From Cymbomonas tetramitiformis (lineage: Eukaryota; Chlorophyta; Pyramimonadophyceae; Pyramimonadales; Pyramimonadaceae): a stretch of 26,223 bases of DNA. The notes under the pieces were generated by a model. The model did no database searches. It was not told the origin of the DNA and saw only the letters and a list, made by a program, of their open reading frames with translations. The stretch covers positions 1 to 26,223 of the forward strand of contig LGRX02034310.1 of assembly GCA_001247695.2 (NCBI GenBank), in the 5' to 3' direction. Made by a program: the position numbers and the translations under genes. Below are positions 8,501-15,880 of the stretch, piece by piece; the first letter of the stretch is position 1; every line of letters begins with the position of its first letter.

Positions 8501-11093
8501 TAGCTCGGCGCAGAAGGGTCAAGTGGGTGATGGTTTTAGCAGCAACCCGGAGAAACGGCCTCGAGGACGGCCTCGGAAGGCTGCCGATACATGCCCTGCT
8601 GTAGATGCTGACGACGGTGCAGCTCGTGACGAAGAGGGCTCGGCGCAGGAGGGACTCGATGCAGTTGCAGGCACGGATGCCGACGAAGAGGCTGCAGAAC
8701 CGGAAACGGAGGGTGCCGATACGAGCCTTGCTGTAGAGGAGGAGCTACAGGTTGATGGTTTTAGCAGCAACCCGGAGAAGCGGCCTCGAGGACGGCCTCG
8801 GAAGGTGCAAACTCCGATCGGTACTGAGCAGCAGCGGCCTCGAGGGCGACCACGCAAAACACCTCGCATAGAGATTGACACGGGGAATGCTGACATGGCA
8901 GTAAAGGGCCAGGAACACCGAACTGAGATTCCGCCTCAGAGCTGCCTGGCAGAGGGGTTCGGCGTGGAGGTGGGTGTGGCTCGTGACTTGGGGCCCGCTG
9001 TTGAGGGAGAATCCCCAATGCAGCAAGGCGCGGGATTGTTCGCAGGCGCAGCTGTTGAGGCAGAGGCCCCAGCACAGGCAGCGAGGGTCGCACGGACAGG
9101 GATAGTTGTTAAGGCTGACGCCCTGGCACAGACGGGTGGAGAAGCTGACGACGGTGCAGCTCGTGACGAAGAGGGCTCGGCGCAGGAGGGACTCGATGCA
9201 GTTGCAGGCACGGATGCCGACGAAGAGGCTGCAGAACCGCAAACGGAGGGTGCTGATACGAGCCCTGCTGTAGAGAAGGAGCTACAGGTACAGGCAGGGG
9301 AGGCCGTGGTGACGAGCGCTGCTGTCGAGGAGGAGCTACAGGTACAGGCAGGGGAGGCCGTGGTGACGAGTGCTGCTGTGGAGGAGGAGCTCCCGGCACA
9401 AGCAGCTGCAGATACAGAGGCTGTGGCACATGCAAATGCAGGCACTGTTATGGGCGTGGCTGCAGATACAGATGACGTGGCACATGCAGCTCAAGGCGCT
9501 GTTGTGGTTGCGGCTGTCAATACAGATGACGTGGCACATGCAGCTCAAGGCGCTGTTGTAGTTGCGGCTGTCAATACAGATGACGTGGCACATGCAGCCG
9601 AAGGCAGGGTGATTGGTGCGGTTGCCCACACAGAGACCGTGGCACATGCAGCTGCAGATGCTGTTGTGGGTGCGGCTGCCGATACAGAGGCCGTGGCGCA
9701 GGCATCTGCAGCAGAGTCCGATTCTTCATTGGCGATGGAAATCGAGCAGGAGTTGGAAAAGGATATGGAGATTGCGATGGCAGCTTATTCAAATGAGGGA
9801 CGCGAAGGCGAGGATACACGGGATGAACATAACGATGCCACCGATGATGACAATGGCGGTGCTAGCAACAATGATCGTGGGAATTCTGTCCATGCATACT
9901 TCAGCCCAGGCGCTGTTGTGGGTGCGGCTGCCGTTACGGAGGCCGTGGCACAGGTAGCTGAAAGCACAGTGAGTGGTGCGGCTGCCGAAACAGAGGCCGT
10001 GGCACACGCACCTGCAGGCGCTGTTATGGGTGCGGCTGCGGATACAGAGGCCGTGGCACAGGCGGCGGCACAGGCGGTGATCGGCACATTGGCAGACGGT
10101 ACTGTGGAGGCAGATCCTTTGGCACAAGAGGCGGACGTTACAGGCACGGGGGGTCATGTGGAAATAGTGGACTTGACAGAAGAAGCGGAGGAAATAGTGA
10201 CAGGCACAGCTCCTATAGACGAGGCCCCGGCGCAGGTGGTGGCGGCCGCAATGACAAGTCCAGCTGTCGGGGCAGGGACCTTACCACCGGCAGTGGCGGG
10301 CTCAGCTGTCGAGGTGGAGGCTCTGCCACGGGTGTCGGCGGGATCAACAGCAGGCGCGGCCACCGACGCAGAGTCCCCACTACACGTGGCGGCGGTGGCA
10401 GTTACAGAGGAAGCTGCCACGGCAAAATTCCAGAGGGCGACCACGTCGGGCGTAGTGACAGCTACAGTCGCTCCAGGTGCCGAGTCTCAGAATTTGAAGC
10501 TGATGGCGCGGAGCATCGCATCGCACGGAGGAGAGTGCAGGCGGCGGGGAGAGGCAGACCGGGAGGTAACGGCAGCGACGAGGAGAGATGGCGCGGCAGC
10601 TCTCAGCAAGCAGTCGGCTCGTGATGTCCTGCAGTCACCAGCTCATGGGCAGGCACTGGCTGGCAGAGAGGCAACAGATACAGCCAGGGTGGCGGCTCAG
10701 AGCCAGTCCAGTCCTGCAGCTGCTCAGGTGTCGTTTGTCATCCCGAAGAAGCGCGGCGCGAGGGCGATGTCCGCAAGCAGAGGTAGAGGCAGAGGCAGAG
10801 GCAGAGGCCGTGCTAGTCTGCCGAAGTTGGCTAGTTTGGCACTGCTGGCGGGCGGAAGGGGGGGCTCCGTGACGACAAAGCACGTCGATGACGTAGGGCT
10901 TCTGGCATCCTCGACACGCTGGCGGGGGCGGGGGCGGAAGCGGGCGGGGGCGGCCCCGACGAGGGGAAGCGCACGGGCATGCCGTGGAGCTTGGGGGCAT
11001 TACAAAGTCTCCCACAGGCTTCCCTGGAGGCGCTCCGGGGTCTCGGATTGCAGAGATGTTGAGCCGGTCACACGAAGCGCTGGCAAGCCTTAA
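5541..11093 (+). CDS. Giant multi-AT-hook repeat protein
   Basis: AT-hooks (basic patch around an invariant GRP) bind the minor groove of AT-rich DNA, so this is probably a nuclear chromatin-associated protein. The frame has been open since 5406; ATG 5541 is the first methionine and gives about 1850 residues. Good hooks begin near 5769, 6283, 6493, 6598, 6703, 6808, 7018, 7165, 7479, 8551, 8779 and 8833, with degenerate ones at 6388 and 6913. Eight form an exact 35-residue tandem array. Acidic linkers follow, then six 14-residue repeats (7938-8189), a duplicated 145-bp block, two groups of 18-residue Ala/Val repeats, and an RG-rich stretch (RGRGRGRGRGR) near 10780. The last 50 or so residues look out of frame, while the adjacent frame (10984-11838) reads sensibly, so the true protein probably switches frame through an intron or an indel near 10920-11040. 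No enzyme domain is seen. Confidence 0.75.
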   Translation: MPDPVWPRKVPYVEAGISRAHSTATQQRPERARYETSLDAAGRETSLDAQSANTSRASNKEAGTGHHTSELDAAASRKRPPGRPRKTPQGDLLGPLPPASHPGAQTKNRRGASGAHHTRRLYRGRRDAAADEVMIDMELDLRGDETEELGFDQMDVVGNSARDCSPQTRFFQPDKGATASCRADLQAAAYESPEQRRTSTPGEEALAGMEVSVDPADNLAFSDEPTAAEGSLGAMNSVGRDITPDRPPKRPPGRPRKTPVSEADPAGAEMSENLCGATAAVGLVRTAGRPRESSSLEVGTAQAEDTERRAGGAAAFGVKRPPGRPRKTLVMEADTGKAEVVENLHGATADVGKRRTAGRPPKSLALEADTEVVDLSESLHAANASAGLKRPRGRPPKHAALMAETGEAEVDASLQDATAAVGVKRRPGRPPKHAIMEAGAGEAEVVEGTCGTTAAVEVRGTPGRPERCSATEADKEEAQEIVQLHDATAAVGVKRPRGRPPKHAPGAKTRGGPRKLVSVMDICAEDAEVVEGLRGSTATAGEKRPRGRPRVNPNFEVPASDLDLDRTGVPGRVRRGRELPVPAPTRSMASECREVTVDLLQLGHQERVAAEKSARGGEMDDVQISETEEEAEPPADGAEEVVLERWKRPPGRPRKKSHFEMRAVDAAELARPSCGDPLQEDAEPRSRGQPARRSARGRDSASECPEVTLDLDLMVWGHVQETGVLDKAPRSGEVQEEHVTSESREGEERKRQDDQISPGRATPEAPAEETPASEEEEGDGASLESVPVTVEEVPAGIDWLDIAVDEVRGSIEGLSSAVDKIHRSVDGGKIPVCEAHDAIEGVWSALEEGHDGVEGVEGAIGEASGGVEEARMAVDEVHDSIEGAQVNADGAALGERPESRDSGSLCLETQQGLPERQSQLEGAVGGEAIGEDMERSTRHEGSLDEDGVPRPVLHPGAVVPTNGAGSWAENTWPGGCNWVEHTRLGGGSSAQKGQVGDGFSSNPEKRPRGRPRKAADTCPAVDADDGAARDEEGSAQEGLDAVAGTDADEEAAEPETEGADTSLAVEEELQVDGFSSNPEKRPRGRPRKVQTPIGTEQQRPRGRPRKTPRIEIDTGNADMAVKGQEHRTEIPPQSCLAEGFGVEVGVARDLGPAVEGESPMQQGAGLFAGAAVEAEAPAQAARVARTGIVVKADALAQTGGEADDGAARDEEGSAQEGLDAVAGTDADEEAAEPQTEGADTSPAVEKELQVQAGEAVVTSAAVEEELQVQAGEAVVTSAAVEEELPAQAAADTEAVAHANAGTVMGVAADTDDVAHAAQGAVVVAAVNTDDVAHAAQGAVVVAAVNTDDVAHAAEGRVIGAVAHTETVAHAAADAVVGAAADTEAVAQASAAESDSSLAMEIEQELEKDMEIAMAAYSNEGREGEDTRDEHNDATDDDNGGASNNDRGNSVHAYFSPGAVVGAAAVTEAVAQVAESTVSGAAAETEAVAHAPAGAVMGAAADTEAVAQAAAQAVIGTLADGTVEADPLAQEADVTGTGGHVEIVDLTEEAEEIVTGTAPIDEAPAQVVAAAMTSPAVGAGTLPPAVAGSAVEVEALPRVSAGSTAGAATDAESPLHVAAVAVTEEAATAKFQRATTSGVVTATVAPGAESQNLKLMARSIASHGGECRRRGEADREVTAATRRDGAAALSKQSARDVLQSPAHGQALAGREATDTARVAAQSQSSPAAAQVSFVIPKKRGARAMSASRGRGRGRGRGRASLPKLASLALLAGGRGGSVTTKHVDDVGLLASSTRWRGRGRKRAGAAPTRGSARACRGAWGHYKVSHRLPWRRSGVSDCRDVEPVTRSAGKP
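6283..7122 (+). repeat. Eight-copy 105-bp AT-hook tandem array
   Basis: Hook cores start at 6283, 6388, 6493, 6598, 6703, 6808, 6913 and 7018, so the period is 105 bp (35 codons) with no indels. A unit reads as a hook (for example KRPPGRPRKT), then an acidic stretch (EADTGEAEVVE), then HGATAAVGV. GRP is kept in every copy. Two copies (6388 and 6913) have lost flanking basic residues. Confidence 0.9.
7938..8189 (+). repeat. Six 42-bp (14-residue) coding repeats
   Basis: Six units of exactly 14 codons run without gaps, starting at 7938, 7980, 8022, 8064, 8106 and 8148. The pattern is AVDEVHDSIEG preceded by three variable residues; units are diverged but share A/V at position 4, an acidic position 6 and I/V-E/D-G at the end. 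The acidic, amphipathic pattern suggests a helical repeat or coiled coil. Confidence 0.8.
8526..8808 (+). repeat. Duplicated AT-hook cassette (two copies)
   Basis: The stretch encoding GFSSNPEKRPRGRPRK occurs at about 8526-8580 and again at 8754-8808 with nearly identical bases (AAACGG versus AAGCGG). The two copies flank one copy of the larger 145-bp duplicated block, which suggests an unequal-crossover history. Confidence 0.85.
8608..8752 (+). repeat. 145-bp direct duplication, copy 1 (copy 2 at about 9145-9290)
   Basis: The segment encoding DDGAARDEEGSAQEGLDAVA and what follows is repeated 535 bp downstream with only a handful of substitutions and no indels seen by eye. It is an acidic linker inside the AT-hook gene. 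The near identity points to recent duplication or conversion. Confidence 0.85.
9411..10080 (+). repeat. 54-bp Ala/Val coding repeats in two blocks
   Basis: About six units (9411-9715) of 18 residues, typified by VNTDDVAHAAQGAVVVAA, are followed by a unique acidic insertion (about 9715-9905). At least three further units (about 9906-10080) then follow. Two neighbouring units near 9465 and 9519 are almost identical. The inserted segment (EQELEKDMEIAMAA, then many D/N/E residues) is less GC-rich and splits the array. Confidence 0.85.
10919..10957 (+). other. G-quadruplex-prone G-rich tract at a frame switch
   Basis: The tract contains GGCGGGGGCGGGGGCGG, GCGGG and CGGGGGCGG, enough G-runs for a four-stranded structure on the plus strand. 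The sensible reading frame changes close to here: frame 5541-11093 gives RGRGRKR, while the next frame gives GRGRPRRG, and both look like hooks. A miscalled G-run length could produce the shift. Confidence 0.5.
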
Positions 11094-11838
11094 GCGGCTC
11101 GCAGCCGGCCGGCAGCAGGCCTCGCCAACAGGTGCTGCAGGCAGTGCGAAGGCGCCGGCCGCTTGCCAGGCGACTGCGGGGCAGCAGGTAGGTGCGGCAA
11201 GCGAGACGGGGCACGAGGCAGTGTTCGCATCAACCTCAGCGCACCGGGCAGAGCTGCGCAGAGCAGCATCGATGCCCAACTCGGAGGCAGCCGCTGCGGC
11301 AGAGCGACAGATGGAGGCAGCAGCGCAGCCGCAGGCGAGCGGTTTGGACTGGCGGTGCGATGATGGCTCTCTAATGCTCGCCAGCCCAAGTGCCGCCCGC
11401 AACCTGGACAGGCGCAGGCACGTGGGCACGATCGCAGAGCAGAAGCAATCCGGAGGATCGGAAGCAACGCACCATGGGGAGCCCGCGGGCGTGACCTCAA
11501 GCCTCGGGGATGAGGGGAATGCTGAAGGTGGGCGGTGGAACGGGTTGATCGACGTGGTGGAACAGCTGGAGGGAACCCGTGATGGGGCGCCAGATGGGAT
11601 GGCCGCGTCATCGCCGCCGCGCCTACGTGGGGAGCCGCAGGATCCTCAAAAAGAGGCGCGCCAGTCCACCACTCCACACCTCTCGGCCCCAGGGACATCA
11701 CCCACAAGGGTCTGGGCAGCACCCAGCGCTCTGGGCACGTATCGTAGGGTCAACCGGTCGGGGCAGCACTTGAGCGAGCGTTGGAAGTGCCCAATGCTAA
11801 GGTGCCACGTGTGCATGCAGCCGGTGCCGATGGTTTGA
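10984..11838 (+). CDS. Continuation fragment of the AT-hook gene in the next frame
   Basis: The frame opens after a TAG near 10887 and has no ATG before good coding sequence (SRIAEMLSRSHEALASLKRL), so it is probably a continuation of the preceding gene and not a separate start. It carries the cassette encoding HRAELRRAASMPNSEAAAAA through LDWRCDDGSLMLASPSAARN (11237-11410), which recurs at 15912-16085. The C-terminal part is Ser/Pro/Gly-rich and ends at 11836-11838 after WKCPMLRCHVCMQP. No known domain is recognised. The end may be intronic, since the AP2 exon lies 260 bp on and has a good acceptor. Junctions to neighbours are inferred. Confidence 0.55.
   Translation: MELGGITKSPTGFPGGAPGSRIAEMLSRSHEALASLKRLAAGRQQASPTGAAGSAKAPAACQATAGQQVGAASETGHEAVFASTSAHRAELRRAASMPNSEAAAAAERQMEAAAQPQASGLDWRCDDGSLMLASPSAARNLDRRRHVGTIAEQKQSGGSEATHHGEPAGVTSSLGDEGNAEGGRWNGLIDVVEQLEGTRDGAPDGMAASSPPRLRGEPQDPQKEARQSTTPHLSAPGTSPTRVWAAPSALGTYRRVNRSGQHLSERWKCPMLRCHVCMQPVPMV
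11237..11410 (+). repeat. 174-bp cassette, copy A (copy B at 15912-16085)
   Basis: The two copies align without gaps over 174 bp with six substitutions. Five of the six change the amino acid (L/P, S/T, S/L, A/T, D/N), so the duplication looks recent and not strongly constrained. The AP2 exon and the minisatellite lie between the copies. Confidence 0.9.
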
Positions 11839-12096
11839 GGAACCTTCAAGAGGGCGCCCTGCTGTTTGGTGGCGCCCGCCTGCACAGATATATGACACCG
11901 GTGTCGTCCCCTGCTTACGGGACCTAGAGGACAGGAGGGGAGTCGTCTTCGGTGGAGTAGTCAGAAGCCGGCTGAAAGTCAGGCAGACGCTACGAGGGAG
12001 GGGCGTGGGGAAGCACCGTGGTTCACTTGGCCTCTTTTGGATAGGGTTAAGGTGCCTACGTGACATGACTGAGTGTGGGGAGGCTCGGGATTGCAG
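11839..12096 (+). other. Short gap, probably intron
   Basis: This is non-coding in appearance and ends in GGGATTGCAG at 12096, a plausible 3' splice site directly in front of the AP2 exon (phase 0). Confidence 0.35.
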
Positions 12097-12513
12097 GAAA
12101 CCGTTTGGGGGGAGTTGTCTACCCGGTGGCGTGAGCTAAACGAGACCGGGCCCCGCGGCGGCGGCAGCAGTGCGAGTGATGCGTCGGAGGCCGGCGCAGA
12201 CCCCAGAGACGAGGTGGGTGAGGCGGCGAAGCAGGATGTGAGGGGGCTCGGCAGGCCGCCAAAGCACAGAGCCTACCGCGGCGTGTCCTGGGCGGGGCAG
12301 ACGAAGAAGTGGGCAGCGCAGATTCAACGCGGCCGGAAGTTCATGCTGGGGTACTTCGAGACACAGGCGGAGGCGGCGCTGGCGTACGACATCGCCGCGT
12401 GCCAGTTCGATGGGGAAAACGCGCGTACCAACTTCCCAGGCTCCGCCTCAGCAGCACTGAGTCAGGTGCTGCGCCTGGCGCCGCCGGCTTCGTCACCACG
12501 CGTGCCTTCTTAG
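12097..12513 (+). CDS. AP2/ERF-type DNA-binding domain exon with AT-hook
   Basis: AP2 domains bind DNA through a three-stranded sheet. Here an AT-hook-like GRPPKH leads straight into YRGVSW, KKWAAQIQRG, LGYFETQAEAALAYDIAA and ARTNFP, covering the whole domain of about 55 residues. Conserved YRG, W, the WAAQI strand, LG.F.T, the EAA.AYD helix and the NFP end are all present. The hook GRPPKH is the same variant seen in the upstream 35-residue array, which argues that this exon belongs to the same gene. I begin it at the CAG acceptor ending at 12096 (phase 0) because no ATG suits a short stand-alone protein; GAGACC-side sequence upstream is not coding-like. It may end at the stop at 12511-12513, or be spliced out at CAG|GTGCTG near 12462 (phase 0) into the exon at 13053 (phase 0). 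Confidence 0.8.
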   Translation, partial: ETVWGELSTRWRELNETGPRGGGSSASDASEAGADPRDEVGEAAKQDVRGLGRPPKHRAYRGVSWAGQTKKWAAQIQRGRKFMLGYFETQAEAALAYDIAACQFDGENARTNFPGSASAALSQVLRLAPPASSPRVPS

Positions 12514-13052
12514 TCTCGTGGTGCACCCGGCAGGACGGCCTCGTGGTGCACCGCGCGCCTCCGAGCAAGGCTCGGAGGCATTGCTCTCGTTCAGCTGTGA
12601 GGGCCACGAAATGCCTCTGAGGGATGCCCGGATCCGAGGGGGGTCCCGTTGCTCTTCTTCCGCTAGGAGGGTATCAGAATCGAATCGGATGCAGGCAGAA
12701 AGCAAAGGGAAGAGCTCTGCCAGGGCCCCATGTGTGACGCACACTGGTGTCATCTTGGACACTAGAAATGTGCGCTACGTTTGGCCGCCTTGGCGGGATG
12801 TCAGGCCCGGTGCAGTGTTCCCACAGCTATGAGGGTGGGCATGTCCCGCCGTGTGTGGATTGGGTATGTTGCGCTCGGGGAGCTTTCTCCAACATTTGTG
12901 ATTTCGAGATAATGCGTGATACTCGGCTATACGCTGCATGCGCATAATCATACAATAGCTCCATATACTAGGATAGGAGCATGCGCGGTACGTAGCAACC
13001 CTGCTTGAAAGCTTGTTGCAGTGTGACCGACCCTCCGAGCTCCGGGGTGCAG
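12514..13052 (+). other. Intron or intergenic gap
   Basis: No coding signal is convincing. A 13-bp direct repeat (CTCGTGGTGCACC) sits at 12524-12553. The segment ends with GGGGTGCAG at 13044-13052, a candidate acceptor for the next exon. Confidence 0.35.
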
Positions 13053-13620
13053 GATGCTGAGGCGGCGTTGCAGAAGATCCTCGAGCTGAACGGCATTCGC
13101 GACGATGACTCTGAACCTGCGGCACGATCAGTAAGTCCAGGAGAGCTCGAGGGCAAGGGCAGGTACCCGCTGCGGACCACGAACTCGCGCAGCGGCCGTC
13201 TCAGGTCGCAGACGCACGAGCAAGAGGAGCTGGAGGAGGAGCAGGCAAGCTTCCCAGTAAAGTGGCGGGCTTGCCGGCCTCGGAGCACAGTCCGGGTGAA
13301 AACGGCGGATCAGGCGGCGCAGACTGAAGAAGTATCGGGCGACGCCGTCTTGGAGCAGGTCGCGCGCGCACTCTCCCTCCAGTCAGAGGGGGGTAGCCTG
13401 AGTGAAGCGAATCTAAGGGACATCCCAACGGCATGGCTGGAGAGCGTGTTGAGGCTGCAGCGGCCCAATGATGCATGCCGCAGCCCGCAGCCCGCACGCT
13501 TGCCAGCGGAGGCCACGAACGGGCCGCCGACTGGAGTGGTCATGACCGGCGACGCCTCGGTGGACGGTCCGCTTGGCCTGGGGATCGGGGTGGCCCATTG
13601 CAGAGCCGGTGGCAGGCGCA
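13053..13620 (+). CDS. Acidic/basic exon leading to the minisatellite protein
   Basis: The frame starts without an ATG (the nearest upstream start is TTG at 13005), which with the CAG at 13050-13052 favours an internal exon. It reads DAEAALQKILELNGIRDDD, then a basic stretch (RSGRLRSQTHEQEELEEEQ), then SGDAVLEQVARALSLQ and DIPTAWLESVLRLQ, two probable helices. No family is recognised. The reading becomes Arg/Cys/His junk past about 13600, just where a perfect inverted repeat occurs, and the sensible frame continues one frame over from about 13640. Confidence 0.5.
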
Positions 13621-13663
13621 GGCGCAGCTGCGTCCACACCTGCCACCGGCTCTGCAATGGGCC
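13592..13663. repeat. Perfect 25-bp inverted repeat (hairpin)
   Basis: Arm 13592-13616 and arm 13639-13663 are exact reverse complements (GGCCCATTGCAGAGCCGG continuing to CAGG), separated by a 22-nt loop that itself contains CGCAGCTGCG. It lies inside coding sequence at a point where the plausible frame changes. Confidence 0.95.
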
Positions 13664-14922
13664 CCAACGTGGCCGCAGCGGCGGAGGGCATGGCCGCTCT
13701 GGGAGACGAGCAGGCCGCGCTGAGCATTTCCGTGCGCGACATTGCAAGCTGCTGCAAGCATTTGCTCGACAAGCTTTTGCCGGTGGCGCGGTTGCTGGAC
13801 ACCACATACAACCGGCAAGCCATGCCTGATGGGGCGCTCGCCGCGCTCTCCGGAAATCCTGATCACGGCGCCGGCGCGCCAGGCAACGCCATTGAGAGAG
13901 TTCCAGACCTCAATGAGGAGGTGGGAGAGGAGGACGAAGAGGACAGCCTGCTGAGAGCAAGGGGGCTGCTACGGAGGACGGTCGCAGATGCGCGTGAGAG
14001 GCTAGCACTTGGGCGCCTCAGCCTCCAGGGCTCCCAGCGCGATGAGCGCGAAACCGTGATGACGGGGACCCAGGGGGCTAGATCTGGTGCCAGGCCAGCG
14101 GAGGCGGAGCCGCAGGGGGCGGGAGCAGTCCCCAGGCCAGCGGTGGCGGGGGCGCAGGGGGCGGGATCAGGCCCCAGGCCGGCGGTGGCGGGGCCGCAGG
14201 GGGCGGGATCAGTTCTGCAGCAGGATGAAATGGGGCTGCAGAGGGCTAGAGCAGGCCCCCGGCAAGTGCTGACTGGGCAGCAGGGGGGTGGATCACAAGG
14301 CAGGCCGGCGGTGACGGCGCAGCACGGGGCTGGCTCAGTTCTGTGGCCAGATGTGATGCGGCAGCAGGTGACTGCCGGAGGCCCCGGGCAAGCGGTGACG
14401 GCGCAGCAGGGGGGTGGCTCGGTGCCACGGCCGGCGGTGACGGCGCAGCAGGGGGTTGGATCAGTGCCACGGCCAGCGGCGATGACGGCGCAGCAGGGGG
14501 TTGGATCAGTGCCACGGCCGGCAGCGACGGCGCAGCAGGGGGTTGGATCAGTGCCACGGCCGGCGGTGACGGCGCAGCAGGTGGTTGGCTCGGTGCCACG
14601 GCCGGCGGTGACGGCGCAGCAGGGGGGTGGCTCGGTGCCACGGCCGGCAGCGGCGGCGCAGCAGGGTTGGCTCAGTGCCACGGCTGGCGATGACGGCGCA
14701 GCAGGGGTTGGCTCAGTGCCACGGCCGGCGGCGACAGCGCAGCAGGGTTGTATCAGTGCCACGGCCGGCGGCGCGGCGCAGCACGGGGGTGGATCAGTGC
14801 CACGGCCGGCGGTGGCGGCGCAGCAGAGGGGCTCAGTGCCACGGCCGGCAGCGACGGCGCAGCAGGGGTTGGATCAGTGCCACGGCCCGGTGGCAGCGCA
14901 GCAGGGTTGTATGACGCGATGA
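13640..14922 (+). CDS. Minisatellite repeat protein, first part
   Basis: This frame (open from about 13543 to 14922) begins sensibly after the hairpin with SAMGPNVAAAAEGMAALGDE. An ordered-looking segment follows (SISVRDIASCCKHLLDKLLP, YNRQAMPDGALAALSGNP), then an acidic stretch (LNEEVGEEDEEDSLLR) and RERLALGRLSLQG. From about 14060 it dissolves into diverged and then near-identical 14-residue repeats of the type GSVPRPAVTAQQGG. Small indels in the repeats shift the meaning of the frame back and forth, and it ends at a TGA in an aberrant unit (near 14920). Low-complexity proteins of this kind are often disordered. No function is assignable. Confidence 0.5.
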
Positions 14923-15880
14923 CAGCAGCGCAGCAGGGGTTGGATCAGTGCCACGGCCGACGGTGACGGTGCAGCAGAGGGTGGCACAGTGCCACGGCCG
15001 GCGGTGATGGCGCAGCAGGGGTGGATCAGTGCCACGGCCGGCGGTGACAGCGCAGCAGGTGGTTGGCACAGTGCCACGGCCGGCGGCGACGGCGCAGCAG
15101 GGGGGCTCAGTGCCACGGCCGGCGGTGACGGCGCAGCAGGGGGGTGGCTCGGTGCCACGGCCGGCAGCGACGGCGCAGCAGGGGGTTGTATCAGTGCCAC
15201 GGCCGGCGGCGACGGCGCAGCACGGGGTTGGCACAGTGCCACGGCCGGCGGTGATGGCGCAGCAGGGGGGTGGCACAGTGCCACGGCCGGCGGTGACGGC
15301 GCAGCAGGTGGTTGGCTCAGTGCCACGGCCGGCGGCGACGGCGCAGCAGGGGGGTGGATCAGTGCCACGGTCGGCAGTGACGGCGCAGCACGTGAGTGGA
15401 TCAGTGCCAAGGCCGGCGGTGACGGCGCAGCAGGGGGTTGGATCAGTGCCACAGCCGACGGTGACGGCGCAGCAGGGGGGTGGATTAGTGTCCCAGATGG
15501 ATGTGACAGGACAGCGAGGGTCTGGACAGGAAGTTAGACCCGGGAGGGTTTGGATCAGGGTCGGGCAGCAGGGGGCAGGAGCAGTTCTGCGGCCGGATGT
15601 GACGGGGCAGCAAATGCCTGGACCAGGCCTTGGGCAAGCGATAACTGGGCACCAGGTGACGGGATCTGAAGGCAGGCCGGCGATGCCTGTGTGTCAGGAG
15701 GCTGGCTCAGTTCCGCACCTGGATATGACTCAGCAACAGAGGGCTGGATCGGACCCCTGGAAGGCAATGACGGGGCAGCAGGGGTCATTCGTGCCCAGGC
15801 TAGCGATGACAGGGCAGCAGGAGCATGGTGTAGAGACCAAGCCAATGTTGCTAGCTGGACAAGGGGCTGGATCAGAAGCC
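14050..15880 (+). repeat. 42-bp minisatellite, about 26 homogeneous copies with diverged flanks
   Basis: The canonical unit begins GGTTGGATCAGTGCCACGG and continues CCGGCGGTGACGGCGCAGCAGG (42 bp). Between about 14412 and 15510 I count about 26 copies, mostly 39-45 bp. On both sides (14050-14400 and 15510-15880) diverged units are still recognisable at protein level (for example GAVLRPDVTGQQM, GSVPHLDMTQQQRA). A homogenised centre with older edges is typical of unequal exchange or conversion. Copies near 14876-14935 are damaged, and one contains a stop. Confidence 0.95.

Noticed and set aside
6107..10157. Long minus-strand open frames opposite the AT-hook gene
   Set aside because: They are mirror images of the repetitive GC-rich plus-strand coding sequence and show no domains; the AT-hook reading is clearly the real one.
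13863..15452. Minus-strand Ala/Pro/Cys-rich open frames over the minisatellite
   Set aside because: They follow automatically from a repeat unit with no stops in any frame, and unlike the plus strand they do not continue into non-repetitive coding sequence.
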